A stretch of DNA of 23,603 nt, taken from Irineochytrium annulatum (Eukaryota; Chytridiomycota; Chytridiomycetes; Chytridiales; Chytridiaceae). The notes under the pieces are model-generated. The model saw only the letters and a list, made by a program, of their open reading frames with translations, was not told the origin of the DNA and searched no databases. The position numbers and the translations under genes were made by a program. Positions 1 to 9,053 of the stretch are shown piece by piece. How positions within the stretch are numbered: the stretch's first letter is position 1; every line of letters begins with the position of its first letter. The stretch spans positions 1 to 23,603 of the forward strand of contig JADGJL010000372.1 of the NCBI GenBank assembly GCA_027600665.1, written 5' to 3'.

Positions 1-1
1 C

Positions 2-1360
2 CCTCAGACTGCGGACCCCGCACCCCTCTCCACCTCCACGTCCGACATCTCCGCCTCCGCCTCCGCCATCCCGCCCCACCTGCAGCAGCAGACCCCGTCC
101 TCTCCTCTCACTCCCTCAACGCCCACGCAGCTCCCGCCCTGCCCAGACTGCCATGGAGCGGGCTACAAGGCCGATAACTCGCCTTGCTTCGCTTGCCCCG
201 GACCTTCCCTGTCGCTCGTCAAGCCGGCGAGGAAGTCCAACGTCTTTGTCACGACCGCCCACCTGGACCCGGAGGCGCCCACGTACAGCTTGTCGAGCCC
301 CATCACACCCGTCGCCGGCGGCGGTGCCCAGGTCAGGCCGATCTTGAATCAGGAGATCGTGAGGAGGTTGTGGAAGAAGCCTCAGGCGCAGGCGCAGGCG
401 TCGGCGACGTCGGCGACGGCGGCGGGGATGGCGGAGGAGTTTATGGCGGCGGTGTCTGACCCAGAGGCGGTGCACGGGGTACCGACTCCGATCCCGACGG
501 CGGCGGTCGCGGCCGTCAGCGCGCGGCACTCGTCCTTCCCGCCGGCCGGCTCATCGCCGCTCACGAGCATTCTCGACGACCTGTACGGACACCACCGGCG
601 GCTCTTGGAGGAGGAGTTGGACCTGGACCATGACGGGGACGTTGAGGAGATCCATGGGGACACCGACTCGGACTCGGACGACGATGACGATGATGATCTG
701 GCCGACGGGTCCGGCAGCGGTGTCACGGGATCGGGCGGGGATTTCCTCCGCATGCCGTCGCGCCGTCGCAACCGGGTTGGCTCGAAGGTCGGCGCGGTTG
801 CTCGGGGAAAGAATGCAAGGAGGTCAGGGAGGCTTTCGGGTTCCGTCAGCTTAAGTCAGATCATGCCCGCCGCAGCAGCTGCTGCCGCTGCTGGAGCGGC
901 GGCCAACGCGCAGCCGTCCAGGCGCAGGAGGCCGAGGAGGGGTTCGTCGGCGTCCGAGCTGAGTCACGCGGCCGCCAGGCTGAGCATGGACTCGGGCTTC
1001 GGCCCCGCATCCGCCACTCTCTCGTCGTCGCTCGCTCTGCAGTCCTCCAGCTTTAGCAGCAGCGCGGGCATGAGCATGCCGGTCGCGGGCCCGTCGACGA
1101 CGGCGGCCGCGCTTTTGATGGAGGACGCCGTCGACGTCGGGTCCTCTTCGTCGTCCGCAGCGCCCGTTCACTCGCGCAGGGCGGGCAGCGTGCCGAGGAG
1201 CGGGAGTATCAGGGCTGGGACGCCGGTCAACTCGAAGGAGGGGTGGGAGAGTGGGGGTAGTGCCGGTGGTGGGTCGGGCGGTGGAAGGAGGAGGCCGACA
1301 AGGAAGGGGAAGGGGAACCATCACTCGCACGTTCACGAGGGACACATCGTCGAGTCTTGA
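2..1360 (+). CDS. Unrecognised low-complexity protein, 3' part (5' end outside window)
   Basis: One reading frame is open from base 2 to the TGA at 1358-1360, giving 452 visible residues with no intron needed; the true start lies to the left of the window. I do not recognise the protein. Visible features: a Ser/Pro/Thr-rich start; a compact cysteine motif at visible residues 47-65 (CPDCHGAGY, then CFAC after 11 residues), which resembles half of a DnaJ-type zinc-binding repeat; a segment around residues 100-125 (ILNQEIVRRLWKKP) that is the least repetitive part; an acidic run of Asp/Ser near residue 225; a poly-Ala run near residue 295 followed by an Arg-rich patch (RRRRPRR); and a Ser/Gly-rich tail ending in His-rich HHSHVHEGH. 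The basic patches and zinc-like motif could suit a nuclear or nucleic-acid-binding protein, but that is only a guess. Composition and the absence of stops over 1.35 kb support coding. Confidence 0.7.
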   Translation, partial: PQTADPAPLSTSTSDISASASAIPPHLQQQTPSSPLTPSTPTQLPPCPDCHGAGYKADNSPCFACPGPSLSLVKPARKSNVFVTTAHLDPEAPTYSLSSPITPVAGGGAQVRPILNQEIVRRLWKKPQAQAQASATSATAAGMAEEFMAAVSDPEAVHGVPTPIPTAAVAAVSARHSSFPPAGSSPLTSILDDLYGHHRRLLEEELDLDHDGDVEEIHGDTDSDSDDDDDDDLADGSGSGVTGSGGDFLRMPSRRRNRVGSKVGAVARGKNARRSGRLSGSVSLSQIMPAAAAAAAAGAAANAQPSRRRRPRRGSSASELSHAAARLSMDSGFGPASATLSSSLALQSSSFSSSAGMSMPVAGPSTTAAALLMEDAVDVGSSSSSAAPVHSRRAGSVPRSGSIRAGTPVNSKEGWESGGSAGGGSGGGRRRPTRKGKGNHHSHVHEGHIVES

Positions 1361-2589
1361 GGCATGTTGAGAATGAAGGAGTGGGTGTGTTTGGATGAAG
1401 GGTTCAACGATATGGATGCCGATGGGATGGATTAAGGGATGGATGGTGTGGACGGATTTGCGGTGTTGGCTGATGCAGAGTTGCCTCCCCTTCGTGTATC
1501 TTCATTGACCCCCCTTTACAACCCTCCCACTACCGTTTTTCGCAGTACCCGAGCTGTCAGCAATGTGTTACTATCGCTTTCGTTGTATTGTGTGGCTCCC
1601 TTTGATATTGCAAACACCTATGTATGCCCTGCTTGTGTCCTTTTTCCCGTTTGAATGGGGTGCCTCCTTGTTATTCATTTGTTTTTTGTTTCGCCTCCAC
1701 CTATGCATATCCCAAATGACCGCCTATAAATACTCCTTTGAACCCTATCCCTCTTCGACTTCACCTCTCTCCTTCGCGGAGGTATAGAATACACAGCCAT
1801 GCAGTCCTTCATCAACTCAACGCGCGCCCCCAAAAAAATCTGATTTAGTTTCTCTTTCAACCTTCCACAATTTGGGTTTTTATCTTCAGCCTTCATCTTG
1901 TTCTGGTTTTTTAAGATTGTCGAGGTCCTATCATCACGTGGCCCCCACATCTTCTCATTAGCGACTTCGACCCAACATTGTGGTTCATGTTTATACTTGC
2001 TTGGTTTTGTTCTCCATTGTAACCGCAATAGGTTTAGTTTGCTAAACAGTTCATCTGGTTTTTTTTCAGCCCCATATTGTTTTCTGCAAATAAATAGTCT
2101 CTTTGGTAAAAATGTGGTGCATTTGTACACATATTCGTTCTGCCTTACCATGCGAGATAAGGTTGGCGTAAGTCCACCCAGCACAACCTTGTACTTTTAA
2201 GCAGAGGAAAGAGCTGCCAGTTAATTCACTGCAAACGTTTCGGCATCTCCTACTCCAGGTCCAGCTCTTCTTCCGTCACCGCTAAACATCCAATCTTAGC
2301 TAACACTCCCCTTAGCCGTCGCGGCGGCACGCCGACTGCGCGGAGACGCTACAACACCGATCGACATGGGCGATCATGCTTGTCATTGACCTTTCCAGTT
2401 GTAGAGTGGAATGATCGGCACCCCCTCTTGCTAGCGTACGCATCAAGACGATCCGCTTCCTCCCACAGCCAGCCCTAGCGACAGTGATAAGACCGCCAGA
2501 TCGCCTTCTGTTGATGGCGCCTTCATTGTGGTAGTGAGGCATCCATTAGTCGTCAATTCTCCCTTTTTTTCGATCAAGACACGATCACC
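1361..2589. other. Spacer between the low-complexity gene and eIF3k
   Basis: About 1.2 kb with no gene I can support. The composition shifts from GC-rich to T-rich after about 1500. It holds a good TATA element at 1725-1732 followed by a pyrimidine-rich stretch and an ATG at 1799 that opens only 14 codons. The minus strand has an open stretch (1675-2184) lacking recognisable motifs. The last 100 bases or so are presumably the eIF3k promoter and 5' leader, with a T-run just before the start codon. Confidence 0.5.
1725..1732 (+). promoter_or_regulatory. TATA-box-like element without an obvious gene behind it
   Basis: The sequence is TATAAATA, followed by a C/T-rich tract (about 1739-1772) and an ATG at 1799 in good context (CAGCCATGC), 67 bases after the element ends. 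This is the usual layout of a strong fungal promoter. The ATG opens only a 14-codon frame ending at 1843, so either it drives a non-coding or very short transcript, or the gene it served has decayed. Confidence 0.35.
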
Positions 2590-3455
2590 ATGCCATCCGT
2601 TGACGATGGCGAGCAATATACCCGGCCAGAGGCCGTGAGTACCGCCGGCTGCGATGCCATATCTAATCTATCTGTGCTCCCAGATCAACACCATCGTTGA
2701 GACCGTCGACAGGTAAGCGCATTCCTCACCTCGATCTTGCAAGCGGACTAATTACTCTGGCCTTTCCACTGGAAAAAAATAAACGCAGATACAACACGGA
2801 CAACCTGGTCGCCCTCGAGGAGTACGTCCGCGAGCAGATGCACAACAACACCATCGACCGCACAGCGAACCTGGCCGTCCTGAAGCTGTACCAGTTCAAC
2901 CCGGACAAGACCAACGTCCTCGTCGTGACCTCCATCCTCGCGCTCGCGCTCGCGGCACTGCCGGACCCGGACTTCAACCTGTGCCTCTGCCTCCTGACCG
3001 AGGACGTGCTCAACGAGCCCGCCGTCGCCAGGCTGATCGAGATGCAGCACCTGCTCGAGCACTGCAGGTTCGAGCGGTTCTGGCAGATGTTGGAGGAGGA
3101 TGAGGCGCAGGGCGGGGACGACGAGGACAGGCTTGACATCCTCCGGGATTACCCGGAGTTCGACACCCGGGTCCGGAGGTTCATCTCGTCCACGCTGGCG
3201 TCGTCATACCAGTCCATCTCGCTGCCGACGCTGCAGAGGTGCCTGAACCTGGACGGGGAGGATTTGGCGGACTGGATCAGCGTCATCGGGGCGACCGTCA
3301 ACGGCGAGCAGAGTCATTTGATCGACTTCCCGGTCTCGAGGGACAACCAGTCGAAGCCCGTGATCGTGCAGGAAACCATCAAATTTGAGCAGCTGACGAA
3401 GTTGATCGGGGCGAGCGCGGATCCGACCCTGATGCCGTCGGGGGGCGCTCATTGA
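2590..3455 (+). CDS. Eukaryotic translation initiation factor 3 subunit K (eIF3k)
   Basis: Three exons: 2590-2634, 2684-2712 and 2789-3455, joined through GT-AG introns of 49 and 76 nt. They give a 246-residue protein, close to the roughly 220-residue animal protein. Family hallmarks are visible in order: RYNTDNLVALEEYV near the N-terminus, ANLAVLKLYQFNP, an LPDPDFNLCLCLL stretch, LLEHCRFERFW, and a C-terminal half with FISSTLASSYQSI and QETIKFEQLTKLIG. These match the HEAT-like and winged-helix halves of eIF3k. The protein is a non-core subunit of the cytosolic eIF3 complex that helps load the 40S ribosome. A short acidic insert (DEAQGGDDEDR) sits after the FERFW segment. The start was chosen as the first ATG giving an open frame into the conserved second exon; the first exon (15 codons) carries little homology, so the exact N-terminus is less certain than the rest. 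Confidence 0.9.
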
Positions 3456-4822
3456 GTTGGGTTTTTGAGTTGGGTTTGAAAGGGGAATGGATAATGGCGA
3501 AAGTGGTGGGAACGTTTGATGGGGGGATATCTGGCGGGTTCTGTACTTTCCGGAGTGTCGGGAGGAGTGGCGCATCGGCGAGTCGGCGCAGGCTCAATGT
3601 GGATGGTCTTGTTATGAATTGTTTTAATGGATGCGGAAACATAGTTGTGCTTAGCCACATACACACATCATGAAAGGCTAAGGAAGGAGACCCTTGGGTG
3701 AAAGCTTTCTTTTTTACAGACTTTGGCGTACTCTTCCCCGTATCTAGCTACACAATACAACCTCGTGAAGGATTATGGCCAGGCGTCCGTTTCTGTAAGT
3801 AGCCGATATGAGATATAGCCGACATGCGGCTGCCTAGATCGCTTGCAACGAGCCGCGAGGATGGCGTAGAAAAACTCCACAGCTCGCTACGCGATACGGG
3901 CAAAGCGCCGCCGTTCCATGGGGCCGGTATTATCCTCGTGCGAACGCTCTAGGGCTCCTTTCCCGGACGTGGCCTTCCTTAGGGAGAGTCTGGGCGTGTG
4001 TTGTACTTCTTAGCCTCTGGCGTCCGGTCTCCAACCCGAGCTGCGGGCTGCGTGCGCCTTCGCGTGGCACCCCAGCCTTTAATCAAAGAACGCTGAACTG
4101 CGCCTTCTGTTTAGGCGAGGTGGACGAAGAGAAGAGGTCGTTCGGACGACGGGACGCTGGAGGTCGGGACTCGGGGCCTCCCCACCTGAGTGTAACATAT
4201 GGAGAGACAGGCCGCAAACGGAGCTCGACGGCGCGACCTCGCCAGGCAGTGGGGCTTCTCTAGCGTGCAGCAGCAGCAGTATGAAGAGGCCGCGATGAAA
4301 TCCCGAGGAGAAAAGGGGAGCGCGATGCTGCCATCACGTCATGGGGGGGACGGGAGAAGATTGCTGACTCGCTGCTGGTATCACTCCGCGGGTGCCATTG
4401 ACGTCGCGGTATGGTATCGATGTTCCGTCTCCCAAGGTCAGTGCGACAGCGAAGTCGCGCAGAACGATGTCGTCTTGCGTTATCGCCACCTCTGTGCCTC
4501 GGTGCCTTCTGTGGATGTTCCAGGAAACCGATAATGAAGTCTCGATGTGGAATGATGAGCGAGATGAGCCCATCAACATGTGGTTTGACGGGGGGGTTTG
4601 CGGGTAGCTGATAACAGATTCACGACAAGCAGGCAGGAGACGGAAGGCAACCCACCTCCGTTTGGGAGTGCAACGGCCCTTTTTAGGCGTCGCGCAAGCC
4701 GGGCTAACGTCGCACGGTCAGGAAACCGGCGTATTCCCCCTTCCCGTGCGCCCTGTAAAATAGAAACGCTGACCTGCGACGAATGGGTGGCTGCAGACGG
4801 GGGAGCAAAACCTCCGCATTTA

Positions 4823-4828
4823 CTTATC
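4823..4828 (-). promoter_or_regulatory. Possible GATA-factor site upstream of OPT-1
   Basis: GATAAG on the minus strand (CTTATC on plus), 185 bases before the OPT-1 start. GATA factors control nitrogen-source and iron genes in fungi, and peptide transporters are often nitrogen-regulated. A six-base match is expected often by chance; a similar site precedes OPT-2, but I saw none close to OPT-3. Confidence 0.2.
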
Positions 4829-4943
4829 GGTCTGTTTCCTGCTGGCACAAATTTGCACGCAGGCGCATAAGCAGAACTTCCATCACGAACGAGTCACGGT
4901 TTGGCCTCGGCGCGGCACCCGGCTCATCGCGCCATCGCCAAGT

Positions 4944-4950
4944 GATAAAA
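4944..4950 (+). promoter_or_regulatory. TATA-like element of OPT-1
   Basis: GATAAAA ends 62 bases before the OPT-1 ATG and is followed by a C/T-rich stretch, as is common at fungal transcription starts. OPT-3 has a comparable element (GATATAAG) at nearly the same distance. Confidence 0.35.
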
Positions 4951-5012
4951 GGCGAAGGCTCCCCGTTCCCACAAGCTTCGTCCCTTCCCATCCCACCTAG
5001 AGGCATCGCACG

Positions 5013-7949
5013 ATGACCGCCGACCTGGAGAAGCCGCACGCCGTGGCCGGCGACAAGGCCGATGAGCCGCAGTTCGTCACGGAGGCCGACATGGAGCTCG
5101 CCATCGAGCGCAAGCTCGAGCACGAGAAGGCCGGCGACGCCGACCCCGAGTCGGGCGAGTTCCTTGACGAGATCTACGACATCGTCGACGCGTGAGTTTC
5201 TTAAGATATTCCGGGCCACCGTGCGCCACATTTTTGCTGACCGCGTCATTTCCTTGCAGCGTCGTCTCCCGTACCGATGACCCGACCATCCCCGCGAACA
5301 CCTTCCGCGTGTGGACGCTCGGTATCATCTTCTGCGGTGGCCTCGCCTTCATGAACACGGGTAAGCATATCGGTCATTCGCGCGTCATCATATGGCTAAT
5401 GGCCTCCTCTCTGCAGTCTTCTCCTTCAGGACCAACTCCTTCACGGCCAACCCCCTTATCGGTGTCCTTGTCGCCTACCCGCTCGGCCTTTTCATGTATG
5501 TTTTCTTTGTTCTTGTTGATGAAAAATGGGAGCAACCTTGTGTAATATGATGCACTTCCAGGGCTGCTGTTCTTCCCACCGGCAAGATCATCGGCGACTT
5601 CTCGCTCAACCCCGGCAAGTTCTCGCACAAGGAGCACGGTCTGATTTACATCTTCTGGTGAGTTGATTCGGAAGTTTATAGCCTTGTAAGGCCGATTGCT
5701 GATGTGTTGCCTTCCCCCAATAGTAACTCCGGCGCCAACACCGCGTACGCCATCTACAACATTATCGGTCAGAAGTACAAGCTCGGCCAGAACCTTTCGG
5801 TCGTCTGGGCCATCCTCTTCGCCGTCGTTACCCAAATCTTCGGGTACGGTTTGGCCGGTCTCTGCCGTCGCTACCTTGTCCGCCCCGCCGCCATGTTGTG
5901 GCCCACCAACCTCTCCATCATCGCCATGTTAAACTCCCTCCACGAGAAGAAGAACGACGACGAGCAGTACAAGATGTCCCGCTTCAACTTCTTCTGGATG
6001 GTCGTCGCGCTGGCCTTCACCTGGCAGTTCTGTGAGTACTGTTTCTTGCTCTTCCAAGTAAGTGCGCTTACGTTTTTCTGTTGCGCAGTCCCGCTCTACA
6101 TCATGCCGGTGATGTCGGCTTTCTCCTGGCTCTGCTGGTATGTTTCCTGTTTCCTGCCGTCACTGCTGCGCGGCCGATTTTGACTTATTTTATTTAGGGT
6201 GACCCCCCAGGGCTCAAACGCCCACTTCCTCGCCTCCGCGCAGCCGCAAGGAGGCATGGGCCTGCTCTCGCTCACGTTTGACTGGAACATCATGTACTCG
6301 TTGGCACCCATCACCTCGCCGCTGTGGGCCGTCATGAACCAGGTCTTCGGGCTCTGGCTCTTTATGTGGGTCGTCACGCCTGCCTTGTACTTCAGCAACG
6401 CATTTGGTATCGATCAGAAGATTGGGGCCGACCCGGACCAGGGCCCGAACGGCACCGATTCGCAATTCCCGTTCGGTCGTACTCTCAACTCCCCCTCCCT
6501 GTTCAACAAAGATGGTCTGCGCGTCGGCACCCGCACGTTTGTGAACACCACGACTTTGTCTCTGAACCAGAAAGTCTACGACGAGAACGCCCCTATCTAC
6601 CTGGTTGGTTTTTTTTTCGTTTTTTTTGGGTCAAATTGTGTGACTAAAACCTTCGTTATCAGACGAGCTACTTTGCCCTCGAATACGCCTGCTCGTTCGT
6701 CGTCTTCGTCGCGGCCATTGTGCACGTCGGTCTCTGGTACGGCAAGGACATCTGGCACCGCTTCCGCACCGCCATGCGCGACCTTGACGTTCAGGACGTG
6801 CACGCCAAGTTGATGGATGTCTACCCGGACGTGCCCGACCTCTGGTACATAATCCTCGTCGCCTTCAACCTCGTCTTCGGCATCATCGTCTGCCAGGTCG
6901 GCGGCTTCGACCTCCCCTGGTGGGGCGTCCTCCTCGGCTTCGCCCTCGCTTGCGTCTCCATCCTCCCCATCGGCATCATCCAGGCCATCTCTGGACAGCA
7001 GATTGGCCTTAACGTCATGTCCGAGTTCCTGATCGGTCTCATCCTCCCCGGGCGCATCGCCGCCGTCATGGCCTTTAAGACGCTCTCCTACATGGCCATG
7101 TACCAGGGTCTCTCGCTCGTCGCTGACCTGAAGCTCGGCCACTACATGAAGATCCCCCCGCGAGCGCTCTTCACGGTCCAGCTTTTCTCGACCGTCGTCA
7201 CCTCTGTCATCAACGTCTTGGCGGGGTGCTGGATCTACGAGTCGTTCGGCCGCTCGAAGAAGACGCACTTCATCAAGGATGACCCCACCTCGGACTTTGT
7301 CTGGCGTCTCGACACTTCCGAAGCCCCCGAAGGTTGGACCGCCAACGGGTACAACGTCTTCCTCAACGCCGGCGCCATCTGGGGAGCCATCGGCCCCGCC
7401 CGCTTCTTCGGCCCCGGATCTCCCTACTACAAGACTCTTATCGGCTTCCTCGTCGGCGGCGTCGCCCCGCTCATTCCCTACTACCTGCACAAGGCCTTCC
7501 CGACCGGCTACTGGCACCTTGTCAACGTTCCCCTGATCGCCATCTTCCCCATTGAGGCCGGTGCGCTCAACTCGGGTCTCATCACCCCGCTCGTCCTCGC
7601 CTTCATCGTCAACTACGTCCTGAAGAAGTACCGCCACGGCTGGTGGAAGAAGTACGCCTACGTTATGTCGGCTGGCTTCGACTCGGGTCTCGCCTTCTGC
7701 CTCCTCGTCGTCTTCTTCTCGTTCCAGTACAACCAATTCTATCAAAACCCCTTCCCGGCCTGGATCGGCAACCCGGCGGACCAGGAGCACTGCGCGCCCG
7801 ACTACTACCTCACGTGCACCATGAACCAGATCCAGGGCGGCGCCAGGAACCAGACGTACGACATCACCTACGACTCGTACTGCCGCTCGATCAACTTCCA
7901 GGGCCAGGCCGCGGCCCTCGGCCTCGACGGCTTGACTCCCCCCGAGTAA
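5013..7949 (+). CDS. OPT-family oligopeptide transporter, copy 1 (OPT-1)
   Basis: Eight exons: 5013-5191, 5260-5360, 5417-5495, 5562-5657, 5724-6031, 6089-6137, 6198-6603 and 6663-7949; 834 residues, a normal length for fungal OPT proteins. The family acts as proton-coupled importers of small peptides and related compounds (glutathione, metal chelates) at the plasma membrane or vacuole. Visible support: an acidic cytosolic N-terminus; TDDPTIPANTFRVW before the first membrane helix; NPGKFSHKEH, matching the family's NPG..KEH motif; LCRRYLVRPAAMLWP; DLPWWGV; PIGIIQAISGQQIGLNVMSEF; the KIPPR signature in LGHYMKIPPRALF; NAGAIWGAIGPARFFG; many hydrophobic helices; and a Cys-containing C-terminal tail (EHCAPDYYLTC). 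The start at 5013 is mirrored by OPT-3, which has the same 179-nt first exon and a matching MT-DLEKPH beginning. Compared with the other copies it lacks the intron before SNAFG. Substrate unknown. Confidence 0.93.
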
Positions 7950-8935
7950 TAGATGATCCCTGTCTTTTGTGTTCTCCAATCTAGTTAAGCCCCCCTTTTT
8001 TTTGTTCGTTGGATTTTATTCGGGTCTTCAAATGCGTCTTCGACCTCCTCTTCTGGCTTTGGTGCTCAGTTTCCCGTTTTCTGCCGCAGTGTGGGTGCGA
8101 TAGTCATCCCTCGGTAGCTTGCTGGAGATGTGAGATGTGACGGTTTTGGCGTTCCCTGTGGACTGCGAGTAGTTGTTTTACCCTGATTTGCGTACGCATG
8201 CAAGGCCCGCGAACCCCTTAATATACTAAATTCCGATGCTATTTGATGATCAACGATTGGTTTTTGCCACCGATCTTATGATGTTGTGTGCCTTAAAGAT
8301 GGTTTCTCTTCCATACACTCGTGCGTGCGAGCAGAGGCTGGTGAAGTTCTTTGTGTGATCGCTGGTGCTGGATGAATATGGGATAGGGAGTAGAAACAGT
8401 CCTTAATTCGTCCCATATGAACTTCGGCGGTATCGGTGATTCCGCCCATCATCCCAAAGATTTTGCCCCAACCATTAATGCCTTCTGCGCTCGCGCAAAA
8501 CTTCCTCTCCCCTGTATCGTCCATGCCGCTCAAAATACTCCATGGAAGAAAGCGCGCAAAGCGGCACCATTGCAACAGTTGCGCGTAAAAAACGATGAGG
8601 AGAGTAAGTAGCGTAAACGGCCTATAGGACAAAATAGATGAGCAGGGAATATCGACAATTTGCTCTACAAAAAGATTATTAATACCATCCTGGAAGGCCG
8701 TAGGCATTCCCAGAGGAGTTGCAGTAGAGGCCGTAATCATACCACATAAGCCGATCTTGACGCCGTTATCAGTTGCGAATGTTTTCGTGCTTATTACAGC
8801 TGCCGAGGCATTATCCGCCCTGCTATGTCGAGCGCCCAGGGAGCTCCACCGCCTGGCGCCGCCTTCCACACGCTCTCACGCTCTGCCAAGAGGCCGGCGC
8901 CAATTTGCACCGAAGTCTCATTTCGAATGCTTAAG

Positions 8936-8941
8936 GATAAG
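8936..8941 (+). promoter_or_regulatory. Possible GATA-factor site upstream of OPT-2
   Basis: GATAAG, 113 bases before the OPT-2 start. It parallels the site before OPT-1, but a hexamer match alone is weak evidence. Confidence 0.2.
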
Positions 8942-9005
8942 AATTGACCGGCTGAAACGCCTGAGCAGCAATTCCATGTTGCTTACACTCGTAACTATTT
9001 TTGTT

Positions 9006-9013
9006 CATAAAAG
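9006..9013 (+). promoter_or_regulatory. TATA-like element of OPT-2
   Basis: CATAAAAG ends 40 bases before the OPT-2 ATG. This is closer to the start codon than in OPT-1 or OPT-3, which would imply a short 5' leader. Confidence 0.25.
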
Positions 9014-9053
9014 CAGGATCGCGCTGAAATTCCGATTCCGTTATTCCCCCAAC

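Larger units (their letters stand above)
3456..5012. other. Spacer between eIF3k and OPT-1
   Basis: About 1.55 kb without a gene I can support. Several short overlapping frames occur around 4199-4611 on both strands, none with a recognisable motif. There is a small imperfect direct repeat near 3802-3832 (AGCCGATATG and AGCCGACATG). The right-hand 250 bases presumably hold the OPT-1 promoter: a GATAAG on the minus strand at 4823-4828 and a TATA-like GATAAAA at 4944-4950. Confidence 0.5.
7950..9053. other. Spacer between OPT-1 and OPT-2
   Basis: About 1.1 kb. The first part is T-rich and presumably the OPT-1 3' untranslated region. The minus strand carries a frame open from 8869 to 8276 (154 codons from its first ATG at 8740) of unknown status, discussed as a finding. 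The right end holds candidate OPT-2 promoter elements: GATAAG at 8936-8941 and CATAAAAG at 9006-9013. Confidence 0.5.

Noticed and set aside
1675..2184. 169-codon minus-strand frame in the first spacer
   Set aside because: It has no recognisable domain, it overlaps the TATA element and pyrimidine tract on the other strand, and its Lys-rich translation mirrors the T-rich plus strand.
2312..2542. 76-codon minus-strand frame just upstream of eIF3k
   Set aside because: It sits in the presumed eIF3k promoter, has no recognised motif, and its length is expected by chance.
4199..4611. Overlapping short frames on both strands upstream of OPT-1
   Set aside because: Several frames of 66-111 codons overlap in the same stretch, none with conserved features, splice logic or consistent codon use.
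6597..7979. 460-codon open frame on the minus strand across OPT-1
   Set aside because: It lies opposite the long last exon of OPT-1. Similar antisense frames occur opposite every OPT copy because C/G-ending codons suppress stops on the other strand. The translation is Asp/Glu/Val/Arg-rich with no motif.
8757..9053. Upstream in-frame extension of OPT-2 (99 codons)
   Set aside because: The frame is open but begins without an ATG near a plausible promoter, has no OPT similarity, and would place the TATA-like element inside the coding region. The ATG at 9054 gives an N-terminus of the same size as the paralogs.
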